This document shows positions 35,538 through 43,481 of a DNA stretch of 64,000 bases, one piece after another. The notes beneath the pieces were generated by a model. That model was not told the origin of the DNA and did no database searches. It saw nothing but the letters and a program-made list of their open reading frames with translations. This DNA comes from an uncultured Pseudomonadota bacterium. GTDB lineage: Bacteria; Myxococcota_A; UBA796; SXON01. How positions within the stretch are numbered: the stretch's first letter is position 1; every line of letters starts with the position of its first letter. The position numbers and the translations under genes are program-made. The stretch lies in contig CAIQVJ010000108.1 of assembly GCA_903875225.1 (NCBI GenBank), positions 1-64,000 on the forward strand, read 5' to 3'.

Positions 35538-36983
35538 TCAACCGGGATCCACGACCTCGATCTTCGTGACCCCCGCCGCGGTGAGCCCGGGCTCGATCTT
35601 CGCGCGGTCCCCCACGAGCACGACGAGCGCATGCTTCCAGTCGTATGCGGCCATCTCGGCCTTCACGGCGTCTCCGGTGACCTTGCCCATCGCGACGAGG
35701 TCGCCCGCGAACTGCCCAGGGCCAAAGCCGCCGATCTGGTAGGTCGAGAACGTGCTGGCCACGCCCGCCACGCTCTCCATCGCCTCGACCTGGTCCTGCT
35801 TGTATGCACCGCGCGCCTTCCCCAGCTCCTCCTCCGAGATGCCGAGCTGGATCGACTTCAGCTCGCCGAGGAGGTCCGAGAGCGCGGGGCCCGTGACGTC
35901 CGTCCGGATTCGCGACGAGACGACCACGCTGCCATCGCCGTGCCGGGGGAGCGTACGGGCCTTGACCCCGTAGGTGTAGCCGCGCTTTTCACGCAGCAGC
36001 GCGTTGAGCCGCGAGGTGAATGTACCGCCCAGCGCGATGGTCCCCGTGCGGAGGGCAGGCAGCCGCGCATCGCCCGCGGGGCGCCCGGGGAACTCCAGGT
36101 AGAACATCGTCTGCGCGGCCCCGGGCGAGTCGACCACGTAGACCGGTCGATCGGTGTAGAGCGGAGCCGCGATGACAGCGACGCCGGCGGGCTTCGAAGC
36201 CACCCAGGCCTTGCCGAGGTGGGATTCGAGCGCCGACTGGGCCTCCGCCAACGTGATGTCGCCCGCGACAGTGAAGGTGGCGCCTGCGGCGTTCCACACC
36301 TGCGTGTGGTAGCGCTGTACGTCCTTGACAGTCACCTGGCCCATGCCCTTGACCGTGCCCTCGGCCGGATGACCCCAGGGGTTGTTCTTCCCGTACCACA
36401 GCGTGAGCGCGGTGCGTGCCGCGACAGTCGGCGGCTCCTGCAGAGCCTGTGTGAGCTCGCCGACCGCGAGCTCCCGCTCCCGCTTGAAGTCGGGCACGCC
36501 CCAGTTGGGATGGAGCACCATGTCGGCCACGAGCCCGAGGGCAGCCTCCAACTGGTCCTTCTTCATCGAGGCGGTGATCTGGGAGCCGTCCAGGTCGGTC
36601 GATGCACTCAGCTCGATGCCCAGCCGCTCGGCGGTCTCGGCGAACGCCCTCGCGTCCAGCTTCCCGGCACCCTGGGTCATCAGGCGGTCCGAGAGCCAGG
36701 CAGCGCCCGGGTGTCCCACCGGATCCAGCGCAGACCCACCGGGCACGTGCAGCACCACGCTCACCAGCGGGAGCGCCGGCCGGTTGATCACCCAGAGCCC
36801 CGCATGGTTCGAAAGCGTGGCAACCTCTGGAGCCGGCGGCGCGAAGTCCACCGGAGCCCCGATCGCCGGACGGGCGGCCAACGGGTCGGGGACCTCCACC
36901 GCGACCACGGGAGGCGGGGGAGGCACGGGCTTGGGCGCGCAGCCCACCAGGACGAGGAGTACACAGAGCGCGGAGCGTGACAT
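35538..36983 (-). CDS. M16 peptidase family, lipoprotein without the zinc site
   Basis: 481 residues from ATG 36983. Lipobox LVGC (Cys15) follows a hydrophobic start, then a Pro/Val-rich linker. The M16 fold is preserved (LWVINRPALPLVSVVLHVPGGS, FKRERELAVGELTQAL, HTQVWNAAGATFTVAGDI, FTSRLNALLREKRGYTYGV, YKQDQVEAME), but the HxxEH zinc motif is replaced by GHPGAAWLSDRL, so it is inactive. It is the usual inactive partner of a two-subunit M16 pair; the active partner (with HLFEH) is the upstream gene, overlapping by one base (TGATG). RGYTYG is the substrate-contact R/Y motif. Confidence 0.9.
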   Translation of the reverse strand: MSRSALCVLLVLVGCAPKPVPPPPPVVAVEVPDPLAARPAIGAPVDFAPPAPEVATLSNHAGLWVINRPALPLVSVVLHVPGGSALDPVGHPGAAWLSDRLMTQGAGKLDARAFAETAERLGIELSASTDLDGSQITASMKKDQLEAALGLVADMVLHPNWGVPDFKRERELAVGELTQALQEPPTVAARTALTLWYGKNNPWGHPAEGTVKGMGQVTVKDVQRYHTQVWNAAGATFTVAGDITLAEAQSALESHLGKAWVASKPAGVAVIAAPLYTDRPVYVVDSPGAAQTMFYLEFPGRPAGDARLPALRTGTIALGGTFTSRLNALLREKRGYTYGVKARTLPRHGDGSVVVSSRIRTDVTGPALSDLLGELKSIQLGISEEELGKARGAYKQDQVEAMESVAGVASTFSTYQIGGFGPGQFAGDLVAMGKVTGDAVKAEMAAYDWKHALVVLVGDRAKIEPGLTAAGVTKIEVVDPG

Positions 36984-38281
36984 CACTTTCCCCCTTCGGC
37001 ACGAGGATTCACCACGACGATCCCGGCCTGTTCCGGCGTCAACCATCTGGCGGCAGCGTCGCGGAGGCCCTCGGCAGTGGCATCCCGGAAGCGCGCCAGG
37101 TCCTTCACGAGGTAGTCCGGAGAGCCGGTGTACGCCCAGTACTGGTTGAGCTGGACCGCCCGGTTCTGCAGCGACTGCAGGTTGTCGAGGAAGCCGTATT
37201 CGAACTGGTTGTGCAGCCGCTCCATCTCGGGGGCCGAGGCGGGCGTGGCGACCACCTTCCGTAGCTCGGCATCGATCGCTGTCTCCATCTGCTGCACGCT
37301 GACCCCGTCGTTCGCGGTCGCGGAGATCACGAACAAGCTCCCGTACTTCGTCGGCATCTGGTCTGCGGAGACGTCCTGCGCCAGCCCTCCGATCACGAGA
37401 TCGCGGTACAGGCGACTCGACTCGCCGCCCCCGAGCAGCGATCCGAGCAACTGGATCTCGGCCTCCCCCGGCTGGAAGGAGCCTGGGGTGTGGAAGTACA
37501 AGTTGATCTGTGGATAATCCACGTCGTCCTCGACCGTCACCCGCGCTTTCTGGGAGGCGACGACGGCCTCCGGATGCGGGCGCTCGGGCAACGCCTGCTT
37601 CGGGATCACGCCGAAGTACCCGGCGATCACCAGCTTCACCGCGGCGGGGTCGAAGTCCCCCGCGACGACGAGGCTCGCGTTGTTCGGCACGTACCAGCTC
37701 GCGAAAAACTGCTTGACGTCGTCGACGGAGGCTGCGGTGAGATCCTCGTGGCTGCCGATGACCGTGTGGTCGTAGGGGTGCCCCTTCGGGTACATCAGGC
37801 TCGGGACCTCGAGCTCTCCGACGGCGTAGGGCTCGTCCTCGTAGGACTGCCGGCGCTCGTTCTTGACGACCTCGCGCTGCAGGTCCAGCTTCTCCTGCGT
37901 CATCGCCTGGCCGAGCTGCTGCATGCGGTCGGCCTCGATCCAGAGGAGCGTAGGGAGGAGTTGGGGCGGGCCGACGTCGTAGTAGTTCGTGGCGTCCTCC
38001 ATCGTCCAGGCGTTGTTCCACCCGCCGTTGGCCTCCATGAGCTGGTCGATGCCGCTCCCGGGCAGGCGGAACGTACCCATGAACATCAGGTGCTCGAACA
38101 GGTGGGCGAAGCCCGATCGGCCCGCCGCCTCGTTCCCTGAGCCGACCTGGTACCACATGTCGACGACCACCTGGGGCAGCGAGTGGTCCTCGACGAGCAC
38201 GACCTGCAGCCCGTTCGGAAGTTCATACCGTTCGAAAGGGATCTCTGCCGCTGATGCAAGGCCAGCGAGGAGCAACAACAT
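36983..38281 (-). CDS. M16 zinc peptidase, active subunit
   Basis: 432 residues from ATG 38281. Signal peptide LLLLAGLASAAE at the N terminus. HxxEH zinc site GFAHLFEHLMFMG, then the distal Glu in NERRQSYEDEPYAVGELE (about 75 residues further), GWNNAWTMEDATNYYD, and SSRLYRDLVIGGLAQDVSA. It removes or cleaves peptides in the periplasm. With the downstream inactive subunit it should form a clam-shell heterodimer, as PqqL or bacterial M16B pairs. Its 5' region (38282-38462) is divergent with the kinase gene and contains strong GC-rich hairpins. Substrate unknown. Confidence 0.92.
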   Translation of the reverse strand: MLLLLAGLASAAEIPFERYELPNGLQVVLVEDHSLPQVVVDMWYQVGSGNEAAGRSGFAHLFEHLMFMGTFRLPGSGIDQLMEANGGWNNAWTMEDATNYYDVGPPQLLPTLLWIEADRMQQLGQAMTQEKLDLQREVVKNERRQSYEDEPYAVGELEVPSLMYPKGHPYDHTVIGSHEDLTAASVDDVKQFFASWYVPNNASLVVAGDFDPAAVKLVIAGYFGVIPKQALPERPHPEAVVASQKARVTVEDDVDYPQINLYFHTPGSFQPGEAEIQLLGSLLGGGESSRLYRDLVIGGLAQDVSADQMPTKYGSLFVISATANDGVSVQQMETAIDAELRKVVATPASAPEMERLHNQFEYGFLDNLQSLQNRAVQLNQYWAYTGSPDYLVKDLARFRDATAEGLRDAAARWLTPEQAGIVVVNPRAEGGK

Positions 38282-38310
38282 GGGAGGTTCCGGGAGCCGA
38301 ACTGGGTAAC

Positions 38311-38344
38311 CGGGCCCGACGCGCCGCGCGCGGCGGCGGGCCCG
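38311..38344. repeat. GC-rich inverted repeat in divergent intergenic region
   Basis: CGGGCCCG occurs at 38311-38318 and 38337-38344 (self-complementary 8-mers) and encloses an inner GCCGCGCGCGGC palindrome-like core, so either strand can fold into a long GC hairpin. It lies 30 nt upstream of the M16 start and 119 nt from the kinase start. A regulatory or transcription-blocking role is only a possibility; the rest of 38282-38462 shows no ORF. Confidence 0.35.
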
Positions 38345-38462
38345 GGATTCTGGGCCAGCGGAGAGCGCGGGGACGCAGCACTGGCTGCCGGCCCCGCGTT
38401 CGCGGTGCCCGGGGCACCCCGCTGGCATCGCCCTCGCCGCGCCGTCCCAGGACCACTGCGAT

Positions 38463-40127
38463 ATGCTTGTCTGGATGGCGAGTCTCGATCTGGACCTGCG
38501 AAACGGCGAGCAACGGCTCGGGCCGTACCGTCTGGTGCGACCGGTCTCGGCGGGCGGCATGGCACGCGTCTACGAGGGCCGCCTGGACTCGCTCGCCGGG
38601 GTGAGCACCCGCGTTGCCGTGAAGGTGATCCACCCCGACTTCGCGGCGGACACCGACTTCCAGGACCTTTTCGTGACCGAGGCGCGGATCTCCGCGCGCC
38701 TCGAACACCTGAACCTGGTGCGGGTGCAGCAGTTCAATCGCGAAGGGGATCTGCTGTACCTCGTGATGGAGTACATCGAGGGGTTCACCCTGCGAAAGTT
38801 GATCTCCCACGCCCGGCGCACCCGGCAGCCGGTGCCGACCTCGGTGATCGCGGAGATCGGTCGCCAGGTGTGCGAGGGGCTGCAGTACGCCCACGATCTG
38901 GCGGCCGACAGCGGTGAGCCGCTGGGGCTGGTCCACCGCGACATCAAGCCCTCGAACCTGATGGTGAACCAGCAGGGGGTCGTGAAGGTGCTCGACTTCG
39001 GCATCTCCAGCGCTCACGGCACCGGAGATTCGCAGGGCGGCGTGAAGGGCACCTGGGGCTACATGGCGCTGGAGCAGGCGGTGGGCAACAGCGTGGGGCC
39101 GTCTGCCGACATCTTCGGCCTCGGGGCGGTCCTCTACGAGCTCTGCACGTGCGAGGCACTCTTTCCCGAGCGCGAGAACGACGCGATCCGGGAGGGGCTC
39201 GTGCGCGACGAAGCCGCGCGCCGCGCCGCCGCCTCGGTGCGGGCGGAGCTGGCGCCGGTGCTCGTCCGTGCCCTCCAGCGCGACCCTGCCGCCCGCTACT
39301 CGAGCGCTGCGTCGTTCGGGCGCGCCCTCTCCGCCCTGGTGGGCGACCCGATGCTCGCCCACGAGGCGCTCGTCCAGTTCGCCGCTGACCTGCGCGCGGC
39401 AGAAGGTTCGGTCCAGGCCGGTGCCCAGGAGCGGTTGCGTTCGGTCTCCACGATCGGGCCCTCCGGCGTGCCCGCGCCCCTCGGCTTGCCCGTCCGGGTC
39501 GGGGATGCGCACGGACCGCGCATCGAACGGCGCCCGACTGCTCCGCCGCCGCGCACGAACGTGCTCTGGGCGGTCGGCCTGGGCGCGTTCGGCTTCGTGG
39601 CGCTCGTCATCATGTCCTTCGCGGCGTGGCAGCTGTACCGCAGCACCCGCGCCTCCACGACGGCGGCCGCGCCCCTCGATCTCTCGGTGCTCGCGGAGCC
39701 GCCCGCCGCTCCAGCCCCGCCGCCCCCTTCCGCGCCCGTCCGCCCCAGGCCCGCCCCCACCCCGGTGGTGGCGCCGACGCCAGCGCCCGCGCCCGCGCGG
39801 ACGCCAGCGCCCGCACCCGTCGTCGTCACCCCCGCACCCGCAGCGACCGCCACCCCTGAGCGGATCACCCCCAAGCCCGCGGCGACCCCGCCCGCCACCG
39901 GGACAGGCTTCCTCTCCATCGGGAGCGAGCCCACGGCCGAGGTGCTGGTGGATGGGTCGTTCGTGCGGGAGACCCCGATGCTGCGCTACGAGATCGCCGC
40001 TGGAACCCACACGGTCCGCCTGATCGCGACCGGGTACGAGGCCAAGACCTTCAAGGTGACCGTGTCTGCCGGTTCGGAGTCGCGGAAGATCTGGAACTTC
40101 GAGACCGCCGTCTGGGTCGACGAATAG
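38463..40127 (+). CDS. Ser/Thr protein kinase with C-terminal PEGA domain
   Basis: 554 residues from ATG 38463 (ATG 38475 possible). Catalytically complete: glycine loop SAGGMARVY, Lys in VAVKVIHPD, HRD in LVHRDIKPSNLM, DFG in VLDFGISSA, then a GTWGYMALEQ-type APE region. The kinase ends near 290; a helix (WAVGLGAFGFVALVIMSFAAW) near 365 spans the membrane; a Pro/Ala/Thr-rich linker (PAPAPARTPAP and similar) of about 80 residues leads to a PEGA domain (about 480-550, GFLSIGSEPTAEVLVDG) outside the membrane. PEGA modules bind cell-surface polysaccharide or peptides in other proteins. It heads a run of five overlapping genes and probably senses something in the envelope. Confidence 0.92.
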   Translation: MLVWMASLDLDLRNGEQRLGPYRLVRPVSAGGMARVYEGRLDSLAGVSTRVAVKVIHPDFAADTDFQDLFVTEARISARLEHLNLVRVQQFNREGDLLYLVMEYIEGFTLRKLISHARRTRQPVPTSVIAEIGRQVCEGLQYAHDLAADSGEPLGLVHRDIKPSNLMVNQQGVVKVLDFGISSAHGTGDSQGGVKGTWGYMALEQAVGNSVGPSADIFGLGAVLYELCTCEALFPERENDAIREGLVRDEAARRAAASVRAELAPVLVRALQRDPAARYSSAASFGRALSALVGDPMLAHEALVQFAADLRAAEGSVQAGAQERLRSVSTIGPSGVPAPLGLPVRVGDAHGPRIERRPTAPPPRTNVLWAVGLGAFGFVALVIMSFAAWQLYRSTRASTTAAAPLDLSVLAEPPAAPAPPPPSAPVRPRPAPTPVVAPTPAPAPARTPAPAPVVVTPAPAATATPERITPKPAATPPATGTGFLSIGSEPTAEVLVDGSFVRETPMLRYEIAAGTHTVRLIATGYEAKTFKVTVSAGSESRKIWNFETAVWVDE

Positions 40128-41569
40128 TGGGGTTCGGGCTCGCGGTATGGCTCGCGTTCCTGGCACACGCCGTCGCTGGGCCCCTGCTCGTGACCAACGG
40201 CACGGCGGCCGATCCCCGGCTCACGGGGGTCACCCGGGCGGTCTCGGGGGACGACGGCCCGCCCCGGGTGATCGGCGTGGGCGCCTTCGTCGATCTCTTC
40301 GACGTCGTCTCGGTCGTCGCCCGCACGGCGGATGACGACTGCGGCGGGGTGGTCGCGCTGGACGCGTGGCGCTCGGAGCTGGACGAGGGCCGGGCGCAAG
40401 CCACCACGCTGCAGACCAGCCGCGCCCTGTCGACATTCGCGGCGGCAGAGCTGGAGACAGCCTGCCTCGACAAGCCGCCCGCCGCCTCGGACCTCGTGCG
40501 GCTCGAGCTCGCGCTGGCCGACCTGCACCGGTCCCTCGCGACGCAAGGCGACGATCCCGAGGAGCGCGCCTCGCACCAGACAGAAGCCGACTCCGCGCTG
40601 GATCGCGCCGCGCTCTTCGGCCTCGGGCTCGCCGCCCCCGCGGGCTTCGACTCGGACCTCCTCAACGACTTCGACGCCCGACGCCAGACGCTCGCCGAGA
40701 GCGATGCCGTCGGTCGACCGCAGATCCTGTTCGCAGGCCACGTGACCGGCACCCGGCTGAACGGGCGCCCGGTGGAGGGGCTCAGCACGGGCATCGCGGG
40801 CATGAACCTCGTCCAGGCCGTGGAGGGCGGCAAGGTCACCGCCGCAGCGTTCATCCGCCTGAAGCCGGGGTCCAGCACCCTCGTGTGGGTGTCGCCAGGC
40901 GGGCAGCCCCGGGCGGCGGGGGACGTCGCGCTCGCGCTCACAGCGCTGGCGCGCGGCCGAGCGGACGATGGCATGCTCGCAGCCGCCGCCATGCTCGTCG
41001 GAGACGTCCGCTACGCGGTCTCCCGCGCCGACGGGATCGACGTGTACGGCGTGTCGAACGCCGCACTCACGCTGCTGGACAGCGTGGACGCGCGCCAGCG
41101 GCTGGCGGTGGGCGCATGGCACGGCGCAGTCGGCGTCGGCCCGCTGATCCGCTACGCCGCCCGGCCGGGCGGTCCGGCAGACGCGAGCGGTCTGGCCGGT
41201 GGCCTCGAGCTGACGGCATCGTGGGCCCTGAAGCCGGAATTCGCCCTGGGCCTCGCGGTGCGACCCGCGGCCACCCGGGCCTCGCTGCCGCCGGAGAGCG
41301 GTGGCGGCAGCCGGTTTCGGGCCAGCATCCCGATCGCCGTCGAGGGCCGCTGGGAGCACGCGGATCGGGCGCTCACCCCCGTGCTCGGTGCGCAGATCGG
41401 CCTCGACGTGCTCGGCGGCCACGACCGCACCGCCTTCTTCGGGGCCGCCGTGGGCGGGATCGCGCAGGGGATCGGCCAGGCGGGTGCGCTCCGGGCGGAG
41501 GTTCGCGTCGGGGGCGGACCGGGCCTCATCTTCGCAGACGTCGGTGTCGGCACGGAGCTGCGGTTTTGA
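40127..41569 (+). CDS. Exported protein in the kinase operon, beta-barrel-like end
   Basis: 480 residues from GTG 40127, which overlaps the kinase stop (TAGTG). Signal peptide LAVWLAFLAHAVA. Residues 25-290 hold an Ala/Leu-rich domain with two Cys and helix-like runs; the rest alternates strands: AVGVGPLIRYAARPGG, GLELTASWALKPEFALGLAVRP, RASIPIAVEGRWEH, VLGAQIGLDVLGG, GALRAEVRVGGGPGLIFADVGVGTELRF. The terminal Phe and strand periodicity suggest an outer-membrane barrel. No known family recognised. Its stop TGA overlaps the next ORF's TTG start; one extra base in the TTTT run (41564-41567) would fuse them, see findings. Confidence 0.72.
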   Translation: MGFGLAVWLAFLAHAVAGPLLVTNGTAADPRLTGVTRAVSGDDGPPRVIGVGAFVDLFDVVSVVARTADDDCGGVVALDAWRSELDEGRAQATTLQTSRALSTFAAAELETACLDKPPAASDLVRLELALADLHRSLATQGDDPEERASHQTEADSALDRAALFGLGLAAPAGFDSDLLNDFDARRQTLAESDAVGRPQILFAGHVTGTRLNGRPVEGLSTGIAGMNLVQAVEGGKVTAAAFIRLKPGSSTLVWVSPGGQPRAAGDVALALTALARGRADDGMLAAAAMLVGDVRYAVSRADGIDVYGVSNAALTLLDSVDARQRLAVGAWHGAVGVGPLIRYAARPGGPADASGLAGGLELTASWALKPEFALGLAVRPAATRASLPPESGGGSRFRASIPIAVEGRWEHADRALTPVLGAQIGLDVLGGHDRTAFFGAAVGGIAQGIGQAGALRAEVRVGGGPGLIFADVGVGTELRF

Positions 41570-41901
41570 ACGGCGAGCTCGACACCGCTGCCCCGGGCGA
41601 CACCGGCGCAGACGCCGATCACGACGGCTACGTCGCGACGCTCTACGGCGGCGACGACTGCGACGACACCAACGCCTCCGTCCGGCCCGGAGCCACCGAG
41701 CTCTGCAACCTGATCGACGACAACTGCGACGGTACGGCAGACGAGGGCTGCCCCCGCACGCTCGACGACCGACCGACGGGCGACGGCCTCGCGTGGACGT
41801 GCTCCACGGGGCTCGGCAACCTGGGCGTCGGCAGCGGCCTGCTCGTGGGCCTCGCCTTCCTCCTCGTGCTGCAGCGCCGCCGCATCTGGCGTGCGCGTTG
41901 A
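41566..41901 (+). CDS. MopE-like metal-binding protein with C-terminal sorting tail
   Basis: 111 residues if read from TTG 41566 (no ATG/GTG in frame). The middle has GGDDCDDTNASVRPGATELC and DDNCDGTADEGC, the Asp-rich repeat of the MopE-type putative metal-binding family (Pfam Cu-binding_MopE), with Cys pairs. The C terminus has a Cys (LAWTCSTGLG), a Gly/Leu-rich helix and an Arg cluster (LLVLQRRRIWRAR), as in MYXO-CTERM sorting tails. There is no signal peptide, although both features need export. Hence it may be the tail of the previous gene split by an indel, or a coupled product. It overlaps both neighbours by TTGA. Confidence 0.6.
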   Translation: MNGELDTAAPGDTGADADHDGYVATLYGGDDCDDTNASVRPGATELCNLIDDNCDGTADEGCPRTLDDRPTGDGLAWTCSTGLGNLGVGSGLLVGLAFLLVLQRRRIWRAR

Positions 41902-42356
41902 GGATCCTCTTCGTGGACGACGACCCGGAGAACGTCGAAGGCATGGCGCGCGTGCTCCGGGAGGCGTTCGGATCGGCGGAGGGCGACATCCTGGTCTCGA
42001 CGACCGTGGAGGACGCCGTGGCGGCGCTGCACCGCCCGGGCCCGGGCATCGACATCGTGGTGGTCGACCTGTTCGTGCCGATGGGCACGAGCCCGAGGGG
42101 CGTGCTCGGCCCGCGCGCACGGAAGTACGCGGAGGACATCGAGCACCTGGGCGGGCTCGTGCTGCTCGACGAGATCGACCGGCTCGACCCGCCTCCGACC
42201 GTCCTGGCCCACACGGCCTGCACCGATCCGATCCTCATCACGCTGCTCGGCGAGCGCGTGCACACCCGCGTGCCGAAGCCCGCCCCCTTCGAGGTGCTGC
42301 TCAACGCGATCATGACGGTGGTGCGAGAGCGCGAACGGGAGAGTCAGTGGGGTTGA
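41898..42356 (+). CDS. Single-domain response-regulator-like protein
   Basis: 152 residues from TTG 41898 (TTGA overlap). Receiver fold: the acidic cluster LFVDDDPENVEGM at the first strand, the acceptor Asp in DIVVVDLFVPMG, Ser/Thr position in LVLLDEIDRL region less clear, and Lys in RVPKPAPFEVL at the last strand. The segment after the acceptor Asp (GTSPRGVLGPRARKYAEDIEH) is longer than usual. No output domain follows, so it acts through a partner. It may be phosphorylated by a histidine kinase elsewhere or modified by the kinase at 38463; that is inference from the operon. The next gene starts inside its end. Confidence 0.72.
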   Translation: MRILFVDDDPENVEGMARVLREAFGSAEGDILVSTTVEDAVAALHRPGPGIDIVVVDLFVPMGTSPRGVLGPRARKYAEDIEHLGGLVLLDEIDRLDPPPTVLAHTACTDPILITLLGERVHTRVPKPAPFEVLLNAIMTVVRERERESQWG

Positions 42357-43309
42357 TCCTCCTGTGGGCGCACCTCGTGCGCGCCGATGACGTCTGCCTC
42401 GCGTGGGGCGAAGCGGGGGCGCTCACCGACGCCGATGTGGAAGCCACGGAGTCGTCCGGCGTGGTGGCCAGCAGCATCGAGGACGGCCTCTACTACACCC
42501 TGGACGATTCCGGCGGCGCGGCCTCGCTCTACATGTTCGACGAGACCGGTGCCTTCCGGGGGGAGCAGCTCATCCAGGGCGCCACGAACACCGACTGGGA
42601 GGACCTCGCGAGCGGGCCGTGTCCCGCAGCCGTCGACGCGAACGCCTGCCTGTACATCGCTGACATCGGCGACAACCACGAGGAGCGCGACTCGGTCACG
42701 CTGTGGGTGGTCCCGGAGTCCCGCGAGACCATCGTGGACGCCGTGGCGTGCCCCCTCACCTACCCGGACGGCCCGCACGACGCCGAGACGCTCCTCGTCG
42801 TTCCAGCCGACGGCATGAACCCCGGCGCCGTGCGGCTCGCCTCGAAGGAGAACGACGGGGAGGCCAGGATCTACGAAGTGGATGCGCTCACCTGCGGGGC
42901 GACGCCTGACGTGCTCCAGAAGGAGGCCAAGGTCACCCTCGACGGCCCGGCGACGGGCGGCACGATGACCTCGACCACGGTCGTGATCCGCACGTTGTCG
43001 AGCGCGTGGGTGTGGCAGGACTGCACGATCGGCGCTTCGACCTGGGACGCGACCCCCGAAGAGCTGGATCTCGGCGCCGATCCCCAGGGGGAGGCCATCG
43101 GCGTGACCTCGGACGGCGGATTCATCACGACGTCGGAGAGCACCCCGTTTCGCTTCCGGTTGATCCCGTGCGCCGAGACCGGCTCGCCGAAGTGCGCGCC
43201 GTGTGGCTGTGCCACAGGGTCGACCAGCTTCAGTTGGGTCGGGGGGGTGATTGTAGCCTGGGGGATGGGGAGAAGGGCGCGAAGGAGCCCCACCGGTCGC
43301 GCCCCGTAG
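42347..43309 (+). CDS. Exported protein with DIGDN motif and sorting-like tail
   Basis: 320 residues from GTG 42347 (TTG 42353 also possible); overlaps the receiver gene by 10 nt. Signal peptide LILLWAHLVRA. A propeller-like domain contains DWEDLASGPC, LYIADIGDNHEERDSVTLWVVPE, DAETLLVVPADG, VYEVDAL-type IYEVDALTCG and EAIGVTSDGGFITTSES. The DIGDN motif is shared with uncharacterised secreted propellers in actinobacteria and proteobacteria. The C terminus holds CAPCGCATGSTS followed by a hydrophobic stretch (FSWVGGVIVAWGMG) and RRARRS, like a Cys-anchored sorting tail. The family function is unknown. Confidence 0.7.
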   Translation: MGLILLWAHLVRADDVCLAWGEAGALTDADVEATESSGVVASSIEDGLYYTLDDSGGAASLYMFDETGAFRGEQLIQGATNTDWEDLASGPCPAAVDANACLYIADIGDNHEERDSVTLWVVPESRETIVDAVACPLTYPDGPHDAETLLVVPADGMNPGAVRLASKENDGEARIYEVDALTCGATPDVLQKEAKVTLDGPATGGTMTSTTVVIRTLSSAWVWQDCTIGASTWDATPEELDLGADPQGEAIGVTSDGGFITTSESTPFRFRLIPCAETGSPKCAPCGCATGSTSFSWVGGVIVAWGMGRRARRSPTGRAP

Positions 43310-43481
43310 GCGGGGGCGCGTGCTACAGGAGCGAAGGCGAGCGACGACGCCGCAGGACACTGGACGACAGGCTACCGATCGGGAGACGTCTCGGTGGACG
43401 CCGAGCTGACGATCGCGCCGCAACGCACGACGCAGACGCTCACGATCGCCGGGGATTGACAGCACCGGCTACCTTGACCCG
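43310..43481 (+). other. Gap with a coding-like remnant
   Basis: In the same frame as the preceding gene, after its TAG, codons 43310-43459 read without stop and look protein-like at the end (WTTGYRSGDVSVDAEL, QRTTQTLTIAG) before TGA 43457-43459. No start codon opens this stretch. It may be a remnant of a longer gene or chance. No promoter-like or hairpin element is obvious before the CotH gene. Confidence 0.3.

Noticed and set aside
41560..41572. Programmed -1 frameshift at the TTTT run
   Set aside because: No canonical X-XXY-YYZ heptamer and slipped Phe tRNA would face GUU; indel or reinitiation is simpler.
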